DNA of 47,348 nt from DASULK01 sp036381835. GTDB taxonomy: Bacteria; Actinomycetota; Actinomycetes; Mycobacteriales; Micromonosporaceae. Below are positions 24,501 through 36,500 of the stretch, piece after piece. Below the pieces are notes generated by a model that was not told the DNA's origin, ran no database searches, and was given only the letters and a program-made list of their open reading frames with translations. The position numbers were made by a program, and so were the translations under genes. Each line of letters begins with the position of its first letter. Within the stretch, counting starts at the first letter, position 1. Where the stretch lies: the NCBI GenBank assembly GCA_036381835.1, contig DASVCA010000168.1:1-47348 (forward strand), written 5' to 3'.

Positions 24501-27500
24501 GACCGGGTGTTCGGCCCTGACTCGGTGGACCGCATCCGGGACCACTTCCGCAAGGTTGACGCCTTCCGATCCGCCGCCCAACCCCCGCAGGCGGGACCGG
24601 CCGTGGTGTCCGCCGCTACCGCGCCGACGGACCGAGCGCCGTCGGCGGACCCGGGCACCGCTTCGGCCGACCAGGCGAGCCCCGCCGTACCCACGGCCGA
24701 CCAGGTCACCGCGGTGCTGACCGAGGTGCTGTGCGCCAGCCTGTACCTGGACCCGTCCGAGGTCGACCCGGAGTTGCCCTTCAGCGAGATGGGGCTCGAC
24801 TCGATCGGCGCGGTCGAGGTGGTGCGGGAGCTCAACCGCGCGTTCGGGTTGGACATCGACTCCGTCGCCGTCTACGACCATCCCACGGTCCGGCAGTTGG
24901 TCACCCAGGTCCGGGCGGTCGCGGCCAGTCGGGCCGAGCTCTATCAGCAGGCCGTGGCACCCCCGGCGGACCCGCGACCCGAACCGGAGCCCGTGGTGCC
25001 GGCGGACCCGCACCCCAAACCAGAGCCGGTGACCCCGGAGCTGCCCGCATCACCGGCCGAACCGCCCGGCGGGGAGTCGCCCCCACCGTCGGTGCGGCTG
25101 GCCCCGGTCGCCGGCAAGGCCACCACGACGGACCTGGCGGTCGACCGGCCCGGCGCGCGCGTGAGTCTGCGAGTGTTGTCCGAACCGTCCGCGCAGACGG
25201 AATCCCGACCGGCCGCAGACGATGAGCCGGTGCCGATCGCGGTCATCGGCATGGCCGGCCGCTTCCCGGACGCCCCGGATCTGGATGGGTTCTGGCGCAA
25301 CCTGCTCAGCGGCCGGGACAGCGTCCGCACCGTCCCAGCCAGCCGGTGGGACGTGGAAACCTACTTCGACCCCGACCGCCGGGTTCCCGGCCGCACCTAC
25401 AGCAAATGGGCGGCGCTGCTGTCCGACGTGGACGCCTTCGACCCGGCGTTCTTCCGTATCTCACCGCTGGAAGCCACTGCCATGGACCCACAGCAGCGGC
25501 TCTTCCTGCAGGTTGCGTGGGCCGGCATCGAGGACGCCGGGTACGCCGAGCCGGCGGCCGGGCCCCGCAGGTGGGGGGTCTTCGTCGGTTGCGACACCGG
25601 GGAGTACGTCGATCTGCTGCGCGAAACCGGGCAGAGCGAGTCCGCGCACGCGTTCCTCGGCAACTCGGCCTCGGTGCTCGCGGCGCGCATCGCCTACCTA
25701 CTCGATCTCACCGGTCCGACCATGGCCGTCGACACCGCCTGCTCGTCGTCACTCGTCGCCGTACATCTGGCCTGCGAGAGCATCCGGTCGGGCGGCTGCG
25801 ACGCGGCGGTCGCCGGGGGCGTCGCGCTGATGCTCACCCCGCGAATGCATGTGATGACCAGCAAGACCGGCATGCTGTCCCCGACCGGACGCTCGGCGCC
25901 GTTCGCCGCAGCCGCCGACGGCATCGTGCTGGGCGAAGGGGTCGGCGCCGTCGTCCTCAAGCGGCTCGACCGGGCGCTCGCCGACGGCGACCAGGTGCAC
26001 GGGGTGATCCTGGCCAGCGGCATCAACGGCGACGGCCGAACCAACGGGTTGACCGCGCCCAGCGCGGTCTCCCAGGCTGCACTGATCCGCGAGGTCCATC
26101 GCCGGGCCGGAGTGTCCGCCTCCGACATCACCTATGTGGAAGCGCACGGCACCGGCACCCCGCTCGGCGACCCGATCGAGGTCAAAGCGCTGGACCAGGT
26201 CCTTCGAGCCGGGGTCGCGGACGGCGGCACCGGGTTCTGCGGGATCGGCTCCGTCAAGAGCAACATCGGGCACACCACCATGGCGGCCGGGGTGGCGGGC
26301 CTGCTCAAGACCCTGCTCGCACTGCGCCACCGCAAGCTGCCGCCGACGATCAACCTCGACGAGGTCAATCCCCGAATCGACTTCGACGGCAGCGCCCTGC
26401 GTCCGGTGACCACCGTCGAGGATTGGCGCCCCGGACCCTCGGGGCGGCTGGTGGCGGCGGTCAGCAGCTTCGGGTTCAGCGGCACCAACGCTCATCTGGT
26501 CGTCGCCGAGCCGCCGCACCGGGAGTCCGCGCCGGGCCACGCCGGGGAACAGGCGATCGTGCTCTCGGCCCGCACCCCGTCAGCGCTGGCTCGTGTCATG
26601 TCGCGACTCGCGGACCGGCTGCAGGATCCCGTGGACCGGCCGGCCCTGGTCGACGTCGCGTACACGCTCGCGGTCGGTCGGGCGGCGCTGCCGGTGCGTG
26701 CCGCCACCGTGGTCGGAACCGTTGACGAACTGCTGGACTGGCTGCGGCAGGAGGCGATCGGAGCGGTGGCGACGCCGACCGCACCCGACGCCGTACCGTC
26801 GGAACGCCCGGCCACCCCGGCGGCTGCGGTGTCGGCCTGGCTGGCCGGCCGGTCGGTCGACTGGTCCGCGTTGCCGAACCTGCGCGGCGGCCGGCGGATC
26901 GGCCTGCCCACCTACCCGTTCGACACCGACCGGCACTGGGTCGACGTCGCCGCCGAGGCTCCGGCGGAACCGACCCGCACCGCCGATGTCGCCGGAGCCA
27001 CCCGGTCGGAAGCCGATTCCGGACCCGGCGCAACCGTCCGCCCCACCGACTGGTTGGTGGCCGATCACCGGGTCGGCGGCACCCCCCTTCTGCCGGGAGT
27101 GGCCGTGCTCGAGGCGGTGGTGCGCGCCGTCACCTCGCCCGCCGCCGCCGGCACCGACCTGAACACTCCGACCGGCATCACCGATCCACTGCGGATCGCC
27201 GGTGTGCAGTGGCTACGTCCGTTCACCGTCACCTCGCCCCGGACCCCGCGACTGGACCTCACCCCGTACCGGGACGCGCTGCGGTTCACCCTGACCGCGG
27301 CCGACGAGCCGGAGCAGGTTGTCGCGCAGGGCCGGGTGCTGCGGGACGTGGGCGACCGCATCGAGAGCGAGGTGGTCGAGCTCGACACCGTGCGCGAGCG
27401 GTGCACCGGACGGATCGACAGCGCCGAGATCTACGCCGGGTTCACCGTCGCCGGCATCTCCTACGGACCTTCGTTCCAGGTGCTCGACGAGGTGCGGTAC

Positions 27501-30500
27501 ACGGACGACGAGGCGCTCGGCGTGCTGGCCGTGCCGCCGTCCCGGGCGGCGGAGATCGCCGTACGACCGCTGCATCCGGTCGTGCTCGACGGCGCGTTGC
27601 AGACCGTGGCCGCGCTGGTCGGCCGCACCGACACCCGTCCTTACGTGCCGTTCGCGCTGGAGGCGGTGGACGTGCTCGCGCCGGTCCCGGTCGCCGGCTA
27701 CTCGTATGTCACCCGGCGGGATGGGACGTTCACGGTACGTCTGACCGATCTGGACGGGCGGGTCTGTGTGCGCTTCACCGGCCTGGCGTTGCGGGTCGCC
27801 CGCACCGCCCCGGTGTCCGACGACGGCCCGACCCGTCTGTTCGTTCCGGTGTTGCGGGCCGCGAGCCCGTTCCCACCCGACCCGTCCCGGCGTCGGGTGG
27901 TTGTGCTGTCGAATCCGTCGGACACGGCGTTGGCGGCGGCGCTCGTCGCCGAGCATCGGGCGGCCGGTGACCGGGCGATGCTCGCCGACCTGCCGGAGAC
28001 CGCGGATCCCGGCTGGGTGGACCGCCTGGATCACCCGGACACGGTGTACCTGCTGGCCGTCGGGACAGGGGACCAGGTGTCGGCCGGGGACGCCGAACGC
28101 ATCATGCTCACCGGATACCGGGTGCTGCGCTCGCTGGCGCTGTCCGAGCTGTCCCGACAGCCCCTCACCGTCAAGATCATTACCGGCGGGGTGGTGCCAG
28201 CGGTCGGGACTCCGGTCCGGCCCGCCGCAGCCGGCCTGCTCGGCCTGGCCCGGTCCGTGGCCGCGGAGCAGCCGCACTGGACGGTGGGTTGTCTCGACGT
28301 CGGCGTCGGGGTGCGGGACCATGCGGCGCTGGCCGCGGCGCTGCGCGCCGAACCCGGCCGACAGCGACTGGTGCTCCTCGACGGTGATCGTCGGATGACC
28401 CGAGTGCTGCGACCGGTGCCCGCCGACCCGCCGTCCGTTGCTGCGGATCCGTACCGGGAGCAGGGCAGCTATCTCCTCATCGGCGGTGCCGGCGGGATCG
28501 GTGCCGAACTCGCTCGGCACCTGGCGCGGACCCGACAGGCCCGGCTCACCCTCGTCGGCCGTCGCCCCGCCGACGAACGGATCGACACGCTGCTCGCCGA
28601 GCTGCGCCGGCTCGGCGGCCAGGCGAGCTACCTGCGGGCGGATGCGTCGCGACCGGACGAGCTGCGGGCGGCGGTGGCGCGAGCGCGGGCCGAGTTCGGC
28701 GACCTGCACGGGGTGTTCCACACGGCGCTGGTGCTGCGGGACCGCACCGTCGCCCGCATGACCGAGAACGACCTGCGCGATGTACTCGCCGCCAAGGTGG
28801 CGGGTGCGGTGGCGCTCGGGACCGTGCTGCAGGGGATGCCGCTGGATTTCCTCGTCTTCTTCTCCTCGGCCGTCTCGTTCACCGACGCGGCGGGCCAGGC
28901 CAACTATGCGGCGGCGAGCACCTTCGAGGACGCCTACGCCGCCTGGTTGCGCGACACGTGCCGGTTGCCGGTGTGCGTCGTCAACTGGGGCTTCTGGGGC
29001 ACCGTCGGCGTGGTCGCGGACAACCGGTACGTCAGTCGGCTCGACCGTTTCGGGGTCGGCTCGATCGAGCCCCACGAGGGGCTGGCCGCGCTCGCCGAGG
29101 TACTGCGCCGGCGCCTGCCCCAGGCGGTGGTGGTCAAAGCCCAGCCGGACGGGCTGGCCCGACTCGGGGTGGAGACCGAGACGGCGCTGCCCGAGCCCGG
29201 CGGAGCCGACACCCCGGTCGATCGGGTGCGGCGGGCGTTTCCGCTGCTGGAGCGGTTCGCGCCGGCGCTGCTGCACCAGACACTGACCACACGCGGGGTG
29301 CTGGCGTCGAGCGGTGGACGGACCACGGTGCGCGAGCTACGCGAGCGGATCGGGGTGCAGCCGCAGTACCACCGGCTCTTCGCGGCACTGGTCGACATGC
29401 TGGTCGAGTCGGGTCGGCTGCGCCGCGACGAAGGCGGCGAGGACGTGCTGACCGGCGGGCGGGCCGCCGACACGGCCGACCCTGCCGACATCGTCGCCCG
29501 CTATCCCGAACTCGCCCCGCACGTCACCCTGCTGACCCGATGCGTCGAGGCACTGCTTGAGGTGCTGGCCGGTGTTCGACGACCCACGGAGGTGCTCTTC
29601 CCCGGCGGATCATCCGACCTGGTCGAGCAGATCTACCGCGGTCAGGCGGCCGCCGACTTCTACCACCGGCTGATGGCCGACGAGGCGGTCGCCGCGGTGC
29701 GGCGGGCCAGGCGGGACGAGCGACCGGTCCGGATCCTCGAGGTCGGCGCGGGCACCGGAGCGAGCAGCGTCTTCGTGCTCGCCGCGCTCGCCGAGTCCGG
29801 TGTCCCGGTGGAGTACTGCTACACGGACATCTCGTCGGCGTTCCTACGGCGCGGCACGGACGCCTTCGCAGACCGCTACCCGTTCCTCACGTTCGCCACC
29901 CTCGACATCGAACGCGACCCGGCGGCGCAGGGGTTCACACCCCACTCGTACGACCTGGTGCTGGCCACCAACGTGCTGCATGCCACCACCCGCATCGACC
30001 ACACCCTGGCACAGGTCCGTCGACTGCTGCGTGCGGACGGCACGCTGCTGGTCAACGAGGTCACCGCCGGCTCCCATTTCCTCACCCTCACCTTCGGCCT
30101 CACCCCCGGCTGGTGGAAGTTCCAGGACGAGGGCGATCGGCTTCCCCACAGCCCGCTGCTCGCTCCCCGGCAGTGGTGGGACGCGCTGACCGCCGCAGGC
30201 TTCAGCGCGCCGCGTACCCTCGGCTTCCCGGACGTGGCGCCCGCGCAGCTCGGCCAGTGCCTGTTGGCGGCCACCGTCGCGCAACCGGAGTCCGGGTCGG
30301 CGGTGCCCGATCCGAAAAACGCCGCCGCCGAGGCGGTGGCACCGGCCGCGGTCCGCGGCTACGTCCGGTCGGTCTTCGCCGAGGTGCTCCGGTTCCGGGC
30401 CGACGACCTGGCCGATCAGGTCACGTTCGAGAACTACGGCGTCGATTCGCTGGTGAGCCTCGACATCCTCAGCCGGTTCGAAGCCGACCTGGGTCCCCTG

Positions 30501-33500
30501 CCGGCGACCTTGCTCTTCGAACACCTCACCATCGCGGAACTCGCCGAACACCTGCTGGCCGAGCACCGTGAACGGTTGGCGGCGGTGCTGGTGGACGCGG
30601 CTGCGGACGAAGCCCCCGCCCCGCCGCGGGTCGCCGCCCTCGACGTCCCCGTCGCCGAGGCACAGCCGGTGGTGTCCGTCGCCGTTCGACAGGCCGAGGC
30701 ATCGGATGCCGGGCCGACCGGCGACGACATCGAACGGACCGGTGTCGCGGTGATCGGCGTGGTGGGCCGCTACCCGGGCGCGCCCGACCTCGACCGGTTC
30801 TGGGGGTTGCTGGCCGAGGGGCGCAGCGGGGTGACCGAGGTGCCCGCCCATCGGTGGGACTGGCGAGACCACTTCGACCCCCGACCCGGCGTCCCACAGC
30901 GCAGCTACGGCAAGTGGGGCGGATTCCTCGACGGGATCGACGAGTTCGACCCGGGTTTCTTCGGCATCCTGCCCCGGGAGGCAGCCGACATCGACCCCCA
31001 GGAGCGGCTGTTCCTGGAATGCGCCTGGCGGCTGCTCGAGCAGGCGGGATACCTCGGCGAGCACACACACGAGCCGGCCACCGGGGTGTTCGTCGGCACC
31101 ATGTACGGCTCGTACGGGCAACTCGCCGCGGCCGGGTGGCACCGGGGTGAGCTGAGCGGGGCGCACTCGGCGTACTGGTCGATCGCCAACCGGGTCTCGT
31201 ACGTGCTCAACCTGCGCGGCCCGAGCTTCGCCGTCGACTCGGCCTGCTCGTCGTCGCTGCTCGCGGTCCACCTGGCCAGTGAGAGCATCCGGCGCGGTGA
31301 GTGTCGGATGGCCATCGCGGGCGGGGTGAACGTGATCCTTCATCCGGCACATCTCGTCGCGCTGTCGGCCCGGAACATGCTCGCCGCGGACGGCCGGTGC
31401 AAGGTGTTCGATGCCGCCGCGGACGGATTCGTCCCCGGCGAGGGCGTCGGCGCCGTGCTGCTCAAGCCGTTGTCCCAAGCGATCGCCGACGGCGATCGGA
31501 TCTGGGCGGTGCTCCGCTCCGGCACCACCAACGCGGGGGGCAAGACCGGCGGATACACGGTGCCGAACCCGAACGCCCAGGCGGAACTGGTGGCGGAAGC
31601 CGTCCGGCGGGCCGGCGTCGACCCGGGCACCATCGGCTACCTGGAGGCGCACGGCACCGGCACCGAACTCGGCGACCCCATCGAGATCACCGGCTTGCGG
31701 CGGGTCTTCTCGGGGCCCGCGCCGACGAGCTGCGCGATCGGGTCGGTGAAAGCCAACATCGGGCACCTGGAGGGTGCCGCCGGTATCGCCGGGCTGACCA
31801 AGGTGCTGCTGCAACTCCGGCACGGCCGCATCGCGCCCTGCGTCAATCTCGACACCGTCAACCCGAAGATCGAGCTGGATCCGGAACGCCACTACCTGCC
31901 TCGGACGCTCACCGAATGGCCTCGTCCGGTGGACGATCTCGGCCGGCCGATGCCGCGCCGCGCGGGGGTCAGCTCCTTCGGCGCGGGGGGTGCCAACGTG
32001 CACCTGATCGTGGAGGAGCACCTCGGTGCGTCGGTGCCGGCCGCCGCCCCCGTCGGTCCGGCCGGGCGGATCTTCGTGCTTTCCGCCCGTACCCGTCCGC
32101 AACTGGTCCGGTACGCGGCCGAGGTCGCCGACTTCTTGGCCGATCCGGGCGCAGCGCAGGTGAGCCTCGTCGAGCTGTGCTGTGCCGCCCAACTCGGCCG
32201 TCGACAGCTGCCCGAGCGGCTCGCCGTGGTCGCCGACGACGTGCCCGGCCTGGCCCGCGCGCTGCGGGAATTCGCTTCCGGGTCGGCCGGCTCGCGGTGT
32301 CGCAGCGGCACCGCGACACCGGGGAACCGGGATGCCGACATCGTCCTGCCCGCGTCTACGGCCTCGATCGAGGAGCTGTCGGCGATCGCGGAGCACTGGG
32401 TTGCCGGCGGTCCGGTCGATTGGCGGTCGTGGTGGCCGGCTCGGCTGCCTGCTCGGGCCGACTTCCCCGGGTGCCCCTTCGAGCGGCGTCGCTACTGGCT
32501 GTCCACCCCAACCGGGGACAGCCGGCCCGCCGGGCCCGCCGACGAGGCTTCCTCGACCGCGGCCGGGGCGGCCGACGCCCTGCTGGCCACCGGCGCCGAG
32601 GTCGACTGTGTGTTCCGCCGCCCGGTCTGGCGGACCGCGCCGCTCACCGCAGGCCCGCGGCGGCCGCGTTCCGCGCTCGTGATCGTCGCCGACCAGGCGT
32701 TGGCCGACGCACTCGTCGCGGAACTGGCCGACCGCGACGTGTCCTGCCGGATCGCCCAGCCCGTCCCGGGCGTGCCCGTCGGCCGGGTCGGCCCCGGCCG
32801 CTACCGGTTCGACCCGTCGACGGGCACCGGATGCGCGGAGCTGGTCGAGCTGCTCGCCGCGGAGGGTCCGACCCCGGATACGGTGCTTCAGGTCGCGGCC
32901 CCCGGCGACGACGTGCTGGCGCAGCTGGACGCGGTCCTCTACCCGTACATCGAACTGGTGTGCGCCCTGCTCGCCGTGGACCGCACCGACCGCCCGCTGC
33001 GCGCGGTCGCGGCGGTCGCGGACGGTGCGATCGCCGCGAGCGCGACCGCCGGAGCGATCCGGACGCTCGCCCGGGAGCATTCCCGATTCACCGGTTGGAC
33101 GGTGACCTTGCCGCCGGCGCCGGTCGCGGACCAGGCCCGGTTGCTCGCCGGTGAGTTGTCGAGCGAGCCGACCGAGACCGAGGACGGCCCGGTCACCGAG
33201 GTCGCGTACTTCGACGGGATCCGGCGGGTGAAGATCCTGCAGGAGTTCACACCTGCGCCGGAAAGCGGCGGGCCGGGCATCCTGCCGCGCCCTGGGGGCA
33301 GCTATCTCATCACCGGAGGCGGGGGTGCCCTCGGCCTCGCCGTCGCCGAGTTCCTCGCCCACCGGGGCGCCGGTCGGCTGGTGCTGGCCGCAAGGTCGGA
33401 GCCGACCGGCCCGGCCCTCGCCCGGATCGCGGCGCTGCGCGCCGCCGGTACCGACGTCTGCTTCCACCGGGCCGACGTGAGCAGCCCGGAGGATGTGGCG

Positions 33501-36500
33501 GCGTTGCTCTCGGCGTGCGGGCAACTGCACGGCATCGTGCACGCCGCCGGTATCAGTCGGGACCGGCGGGCGATGCTGAAGTCCCGGGAGGAGATGGCTC
33601 AGGTGCTCGCCCCGAAGGTGCGGGGGGCGCTGCTGCTGGACCGGGCCACCCGTGACCTGCCGCTGGATTTCCTGGTGCTGTTCTCCTCCCTGGTCGCGGA
33701 GACCGGCAACCCGGGGCAGGTCGACTACAGCGCCGCCAACGCCGCGCTGCACGCGTTCGCCGCACAGCGGGAGGAGCTGCGCCGGCGCGGTGAGCGGAGC
33801 GGCCGGACCCTGGCCATCGGCTGGCCGTTGTGGGCGGACGGCGGCATGGGGGTGGACGAGGCGACCCGCCGCCTGTTCGCTCGGGTCTTCGGGATGGTGC
33901 CGATGCCCACGGCCACCGGACTGTCGGTCCTGGCCCGGGGGTTGGCTGGCCGGGAGAGTTCCTTCGTGGTGTGGGCGACCTCCCGCCGCAACCCGGACGT
34001 GGGACGTGCCCCGGTCGAACCGGCCGTGACCGGCCCGGATGAGGCCGACGGCGCGACGGTTCCCGGTTCGGCCGGTGCCCGTGGGAGGCGATCATCGGAG
34101 CCCACCTCCCCGGACCTCCTGCGTGGGCACGTCGAGCGCACCCTGTGCCGGTTCGCCTCCGCCTTTCTGCTCATCGACGAGTCAGAGGTGGACCTGACCG
34201 ACGATCTGCTGGACACCGGCTTCGACTCGATCTCCCTGACCGAGTTGATCAACCAGGTCAACGAGGCATACGGCCTGGACCTGCTGCCGACCGTGCTGTT
34301 CGAATGCGCCACGCTGGCTGCCTTCGCCGACTACCTGGTACGGGAGCACGCCGAGGCGGTGGTGCGCACCCTGCCGGAATCCGAGATGCCGGAGGAGCAC
34401 GGCCCGGACGCCGTGGACCACGTTCTCGCGGAGCAGGATGCGGCCACCGCGGAGCAAGCGCCGGCACCGACTCCGCCGGCACCGACGCAGCCGACGCGGA
34501 CCGCCGCCGCATCCGATCGATCCGACCCGGTGGCCGTGGTCGGCATGGCGGGGCTCCTGCCGAACGCCGCCGACCTCGGGGTCTTCTGGGAACACCTGGT
34601 CGCCGGCGCCGACCTGATCGGACCCGCCCCGGCCGATCGTCTGGAACTGCATGCCGATCCGGAGACCTCGGATGTGCGGGGCGGATTCGTCGCCGAACTG
34701 TCCGGGTTCGACGCCGCACTGTTCCGTATCTCCCGTACCGAGGCCAGATTGATGGACCCGCAGCAGCGGATCTTCCTGGAGACGGTCTGGCGGGCGATCG
34801 AGGACGCCGGCCACCGTCCGGAGAAACTGGCGGGCACGGACACCGGCCTGTTCGTCGGAGTGTCCACCACCGACTACGCTGACCTGCTCCGGCAGCACGG
34901 CATCGCCGTCGAGGCGCACACGGCAAGTGGTATCGCGCACTCGATCCTCGCCAATCGGGTGTCGCACGTCCTGGACCTGCGCGGGCCCAGCGAGGCGGTG
35001 GACACCGCCTGCTCCAGTTCCCTGGTCGCCCTGCACCGAGCCGTTCGCGCCATCACATCCGGTGACTGTTCCGCAGCCGTGGTCGGCGGTGTGAACGCCT
35101 TGCTGAGCCCCGGCCTGTTCACCGCCTTCCGCAAATCCGGAATGCTCAGCCCGGACGGGGCCTGCAAGACCTTCGACGCGAACGCGGACGGCTATGTCCG
35201 AGGCGAGGGCGCGGGGGCGCTGTTCCTCAAGCCCCTCGCGCGGGCCGAGGCGGACGGCGACCACATCTACGCGGTCATCCGGGGGGTCGCGGTCAATCAC
35301 GGCGGCCGGTCCTCATCGCTGACCGCCCCGAATCCGCAAGCACAGGCACGGGTGCTGGTGCAGGCGTACCGGGAGGCGGGGGTGGACCCGGCTACGGTGA
35401 CCGCTATCGAGGCGCACGGCACCGGTACCCGGCTCGGCGATCCGGTGGAGATCGAGGGCCTGAAGAAGGCGTTCGACCGCCTCTACGCCGACTGGGGCCG
35501 GCCGATGCCGGATCAGCCGCACATCGCGCTCGGCTCGGTCAAGTCCAACATCGGCCATCTGGAGGCGGCCGCGGGCATCGCCGGGGTGCTCAAGGTACTG
35601 CTTGCGATGCGGTACGGGGTGCTGCCGGCCAGCATCAATCTCGACACGCTCAATCCGTACCTGCGGCTGGCCGGAACCCCGTTCTTCGTCAACACCGCGG
35701 CCCGCGACTGGACCCCGGTGGACGACGACGGCCGGCTCATCCGTCGCGCGGGGGTCAGCTCGTTCGGCTTCGGCGGGGTCAACGCGCATGTGGTCCTGGA
35801 GACGACCGTGCGTCCGCCGACGCGTACGCCGGTCCAGGCCGGGCCGTACGTGCTGCCGCTTTCCGCCCCGGACGGCCCGGCGCTCGCCGGTTACGCGGGT
35901 CGGCTCGCGCGGTACCTCGCCGATCACCCCGATCTCGACCTGGCCGCGGTCGCCTACACCCTCCAGGTGGGACGGACACCTCGACCGCACCGGGTCGCGG
36001 TCTGGGCGAGCACCGTCGACGAGGCGGTACGAGCCCTTGCCGCGATCGAAGCGGGGCGGGACGAGCCGGGCGTGCCCCGGTCCGCCGATGAGCGGTCGGG
36101 TCCGTCGCCGGTCACCGGCTGGCTCGACGGGGCCGACGTGGACTGGGGCGAGCTCTGGTCCGGCGTCCTGCCGCGACGGGTGCCGTTGCCGCCCGCCCCG
36201 CTGGCCCGACGCGACTACTGGTTCGACGCCCGCGCCGAGAAACCGAGGAAGGAACCTGCTGTGCCCGAACCCGCTGCGCCTGATCACCCGGGGAGCAACC
36301 GTCCTTCGCCATCCCCCAACGGCCGGACGAGACCGAAGTTGACCTTGCGGCCGACATCGCAGCATCGCGCACCGGCGTCCGCACCGACCGTTGCGGTCGC
36401 GAGCACACCGGTCGAACCCGAACCGGCCGCCGCGTCGACCGGTGCCGAGGGCGTGCCGGGCGACCGGACGGAGCTCGGCGGGTACATCCGGTCTCAGGTG

